Assembly: GCA_005799365.1 (NCBI GenBank)
Contig: SYGV01000096.1
Coordinates: 1 to 43,314, forward strand
Direction of reading: 5' to 3'
DNA from: Nitrospiraceae bacterium
GTDB lineage: Bacteria; Nitrospirota; Nitrospiria; Nitrospirales; Nitrospiraceae
Length of the DNA: 43,314 nucleotides
The notes under the pieces are model-generated. The model worked only from the letters and a program-made list of their open reading frames with translations. It was not told the DNA's origin and searched no databases. Of the stretch, positions 41,382 to 43,314 are shown one piece after another. Made by a program: the position numbers and the translations under genes. The stretch's first letter is position 1, and each line of letters starts with the position of its first letter.

Positions 41382-41828
41382 TTACCAGACCGGCGACCCG
41401 CTGGTGACGGTCACCGGAGCCTCGCCGGAATATTCGAAATAGTTGTCCCGGGTCTCGATCAGCCCGATTTTTTCCAGTTGCCCGGCCGGCAGGTTCGCCA
41501 CCAGCAGGTCCCAGACGAGCAGGACGAGGTTCTCACCCGTGGTTGTGCGCTTCGCGAAGGCCGGGTCTCCGTTCAGGTCCCGATGGTCGAAACGGGCCAC
41601 GACGGTCTCCTGCACCAGCCGGTCCAGCGCGTCGAGGTCGGCGGCCCGGCCGGTCTTCGGGTCCACGGGGCCGCGGACCGTCACGAAGAGGGTGTAGTTG
41701 TGGCCGTGGCCGTTCGGATTGTTGCACTTGCCGAAGACCCGCCGGTTTTCCTCATCGGAGAACCGCTCCGAGTGCAGCCGGTGTTGCGCCGCGAACTGGT
41801 ACCGGTGGGTGACGCTAGCCTGGTCCAT
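41382..41828 (-). CDS. queD: 6-pyruvoyl/6-carboxytetrahydropterin synthase (QueD-like)
   Basis: 148 residues: 'YQFAAQHRLHSERFSDEENRRVFGKCNNPNGHGHNYTLFVTVRG' contains the zinc His residues (HRLH and HGH) and the active Cys in 'FGKCNNPNGHGHNY'; also 'RFDHRDLN', 'TTGENLVLLVWDLL' and 'IGLIETRDNYFEY'. It uses the FolE product, giving 6-carboxytetrahydropterin for queuosine or a tetrahydropterin. The conserved Cys and small size favour QueD/PTPS-II. The ATG at 41828 has GGAGAG upstream. Confidence 0.9.
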   Translation of the reverse strand: MDQASVTHRYQFAAQHRLHSERFSDEENRRVFGKCNNPNGHGHNYTLFVTVRGPVDPKTGRAADLDALDRLVQETVVARFDHRDLNGDPAFAKRTTTGENLVLLVWDLLVANLPAGQLEKIGLIETRDNYFEYSGEAPVTVTSGSPVW

Positions 41829-41870
41829 CAAGACACTCTCCGCGTTCAGCCGCCGGCTTTCAGCCACCGA

Positions 41871-41921
41871 CAAGAAAGAAGGCCGGCATTGCCCCTCCCG
41901 TGGAAAAGCAACCCGGCCTTC
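41871..41921 (-). terminator. Terminator after erpA
   Basis: Minus strand GAAGGCCGGGTTGC pairs with GCAATGCCGGCCTTC (one bulge), followed by TTTCTT. It separates the nuoF-fdx-erpA transcript from queD-folE. Confidence 0.7.
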
Positions 41922-41944
41922 TGGCGATCTCTAGTCCCTCTTCA

Positions 41945-41969
41945 AGCTGACAGCTGACGGCTGATGGCT
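41945..41969. repeat. Heptamer repeat AGCTGAC x3.5
   Basis: AGCTGAC, AGCTGAC, GGCTGAT, GGCT in tandem directly after the erpA stop. Short and imperfect. Confidence 0.5.
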
Positions 41970-41973
41970 CTGT

Positions 41974-42294
41974 TTACGCGCTGAACGAGCTGCCGCAGCC
42001 GCAGGTGGTCTTGGCCTGCGGATTCTTGATCGCAAAGCCCGAGCCCTGCACACTGTCCACATAGTCCACTTCCGTCCCCTGGAGCAGCGGCGCGCTCTGC
42101 GAATCCATGATGACTTTCACGTCGCCCTTCTCGATCACCGTGTCGTCATCGGCCATCTTGGACTCGAAGGCCATCCCGTACTGGTACCCGTGGCAGCCGC
42201 CGCCCTTGACGTAAATGCGCAGACCGACCACGTCCTTTTCCTCGGTCATCAACTCGCGAATCTTGGCTTCCGCCGTCGGTGTAATCGTCACCAT
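41974..42294 (-). CDS. erpA: Iron-sulfur cluster insertion protein (ErpA/IscA type)
   Basis: 106 residues of the A-type carrier fold. 'ITPTAEAKIRELMTEEK', 'LRIYVKGGGCHGYQYGMAFE' and the closing 'KTTCGCGSSF' give the three cluster-binding cysteines. It delivers Fe-S clusters to apoproteins such as the ferredoxin and NuoF encoded just upstream. The ATG at 42294 has GGAGGAG close by; the longer track ORF to 42627 is an upstream extension over the ferredoxin gene. Confidence 0.93.
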   Translation of the reverse strand: MVTITPTAEAKIRELMTEEKDVVGLRIYVKGGGCHGYQYGMAFESKMADDDTVIEKGDVKVIMDSQSAPLLQGTEVDYVDSVQGSGFAIKNPQAKTTCGCGSSFSA

Positions 42295-42380
42295 GAGCTC
42301 CTCCTTATCGATCTCAGGGTCTTCGAGACCCGGTTGCAATCCGTTTATCCGCCCCACCTCCGACTTCCCCTGCCCCTGCA

Positions 42381-42734
42381 TCAAGACGCCCGGCCGACCT
42401 GCTTGGCCTCCGCCGGCCCGGCGGCCGAGGGAGCTTCCCACTTCTTCTCCGGCACCCGCACGATCACGTTCCCCGTCACCCGCGCCTGGCAGCCCAGCCT
42501 GTGCCAGGGTTCGCTGAGCGCCTCGCGGTCCAGCAAGTCCTGCTCCTCGAAGTCGATCTCCGAGAGGTGCTCGCCCCCCGCCTGCACTTCCACGCGGCAG
42601 GTCGTGCAGGAGGCGTTGCCGCCGCAATCATGGTTCAGCGGGAACCCGAGGGCCTCCGCTGCTTCCAGCAGCGTGAGGTCGGCCGGCACCTCGCCGCTCT
42701 TCCCGTCCGGATGGAGAAAGGTCACGTGCGGCAT
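42381..42734 (-). CDS. 2Fe-2S ferredoxin
   Basis: 117 residues: 'HVTFLHPDGKSGEVPADLTLLEAAEALGFPLNHDCGGNASCTTCRVEV' and 'HRLGCQARVTGNVIVRVPEKKW' give the four cysteines of a plant/adrenodoxin-type 2Fe-2S fold. A soluble electron carrier, perhaps for complex I or Fe-S assembly. It starts 22 bases after the nuoF stop and precedes erpA by 86 bases. A tail of about 15 Ala-rich residues follows the domain. The ribosome site is weak; an in-frame opening at 42815 overlaps nuoF and is not used. Confidence 0.9.
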   Translation of the reverse strand: MPHVTFLHPDGKSGEVPADLTLLEAAEALGFPLNHDCGGNASCTTCRVEVQAGGEHLSEIDFEEQDLLDREALSEPWHRLGCQARVTGNVIVRVPEKKWEAPSAAGPAEAKQVGRAS

Positions 42735-42756
42735 CGCATCACACCCGACGGCGCCC

Positions 42757-43314
42757 TTACGACGCAGCGCCCACCGCCGTCCGCGCCGGCTGGAACGGAC
42801 AGCGCTTCTGCGCAATATGGGCCTCGAACTCCGGCCGGAACAGACGCACCGCGCTCTGGACGAGCACGGCCGCCCCTGTCACCAGGGTACAGTATCCGGT
42901 CCCCTTGACGAAACCGCAGAGCTGCAACAGGCTATCCATGTCCTTCTGCGTGCCCTCGCCCTGCTCGATCTTGGTTATGAGCGCCGCCAGGTTGAGCGTG
43001 CCCATCCGGCAGGGGGGACATTGCCCGCAGCTCTCGTTCTTGAAAAAATTGGAGAACTTGAGGGTCTGCGCGACCATGCAGGTGTCGTCGTCCACCACAA
43101 TCACGCCCGCCGATCCCAGCCCCGTCCCGGCTTTCTTGAGCGCATCGAAGTCCATCGGCAAGTCGAGCTGATCGGCGGTCACCATCGAGAAGGCCGGCCC
43201 GCCGGGAAACACGGCCTTGACCTTCCGCCCGCCCGGGACGCCGCCGCCGAATTCCTCGATCAGCTTGCGCAACGGGGTGCCCAGCGGCATTTCGTAGACC
43301 CCCGGCTTGTTCAC
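42757..43314 (-). CDS. nuoF: NADH-quinone oxidoreductase subunit F-like, 5' end outside window
   Basis: The last 185 codons; the frame stays open to the right edge, so the first Met in the track is internal. 'KPGVYEMPLGTPLRKLIEEFGGGVPGGRKVKAVFPGGPAFSM' is the SLBB region. 'ESCGQCPPCRMGT' plus the later 'LLQLCGF' supply the four cysteines of the N3 4Fe-4S cluster. The end 'VRLFRPEFEAHI' is typical. It takes electrons from NADH (via FMN in the missing part). Other flavo-iron subunits (HoxF, formate dehydrogenase beta) share this end. Confidence 0.9.
   Translation of the reverse strand: MNKPGVYEMPLGTPLRKLIEEFGGGVPGGRKVKAVFPGGPAFSMVTADQLDLPMDFDALKKAGTGLGSAGVIVVDDDTCMVAQTLKFSNFFKNESCGQCPPCRMGTLNLAALITKIEQGEGTQKDMDSLLQLCGFVKGTGYCTLVTGAAVLVQSAVRLFRPEFEAHIAQKRCPFQPARTAVGAAS

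Noticed and set aside
40491-41957. 488-residue plus-strand ORF
   Set aside because: Antisense to folE/intein and queD; no recognisable protein sequence.
41945-41969. Microsatellite of interest
   Set aside because: Only 3.5 imperfect heptamers after a stop codon; recorded as a repeat but no role is supported.

Overview
The window looks like a GC-rich, Gram-negative bacterial chromosome. The signs are lipoprotein and Sec signal sequences, a membrane-anchored cytochrome c, a MltD-like murein transglycosylase and complex I genes. Gene content and style would fit Nitrospirota (Nitrospira-like). That is an impression from protein style, not a demonstrated assignment. There is no rRNA and no CRISPR array. 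Three tRNAs are present: Glu(TTC), Lys(TTT) and Ala(GGC).

Left chromosomal part (1-15212). A leftward run of five genes (class-V aminotransferase, serA, hisZ, dnaB, TPR lipoprotein) joins serine/glyoxylate metabolism, histidine regulation and replication. It is followed by a LysM transglycosylase, a membrane TPR protein, bioF, a small cytochrome c, a redoxin with an internal deletion, a secreted SUMF1-like protein, tRNA-Glu, a membrane hypothetical and msrA.

Integrated island (about 15213-32785, 17.5 kb). A 47-bp direct repeat of the 3' part of tRNA-Lys marks both ends, and a tyrosine integrase abuts the intact tRNA. The replication/transfer-like backbone is an excisionase-like HTH protein, several small ORFs, a CHC2/Toprim primase, a P-loop helicase and an inverted-repeat cluster. 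Divergent promoters for xis and int share one -10 element. No capsid or conjugation genes are visible, so it resembles a satellite or mobilizable element. The cargo is defence-like: a Cas4/RecB-like PD-(D/E)XK nuclease; a C5 methylase + Z1 helicase-like + small-protein module; a HigBA toxin-antitoxin pair; and a four-gene overlapping operon encoding a MoxR AAA+ ATPase, an unknown protein, a zincin-VWA protein and an S-adenosylmethionine synthetase homologue. This last operon is my best candidate for an undescribed system. It joins a MoxR/VWA machine to its own SAM-producing (or SAM-like nucleotide) enzyme.

Right chromosomal part (32786-43314). It holds purA with a terminator hairpin directly before its start codon, tRNA-Ala, an ABC-F ATPase whose first Walker A lysine is replaced by threonine, a Phd/RelE pair, rarA, and an alpha/beta hydrolase. 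These are followed by a queD-folE operon in which folE carries a 336-residue LAGLIDADG intein at the catalytic zinc cysteine. The window ends with erpA, a 2Fe-2S ferredoxin and the 3' end of a nuoF-like gene.
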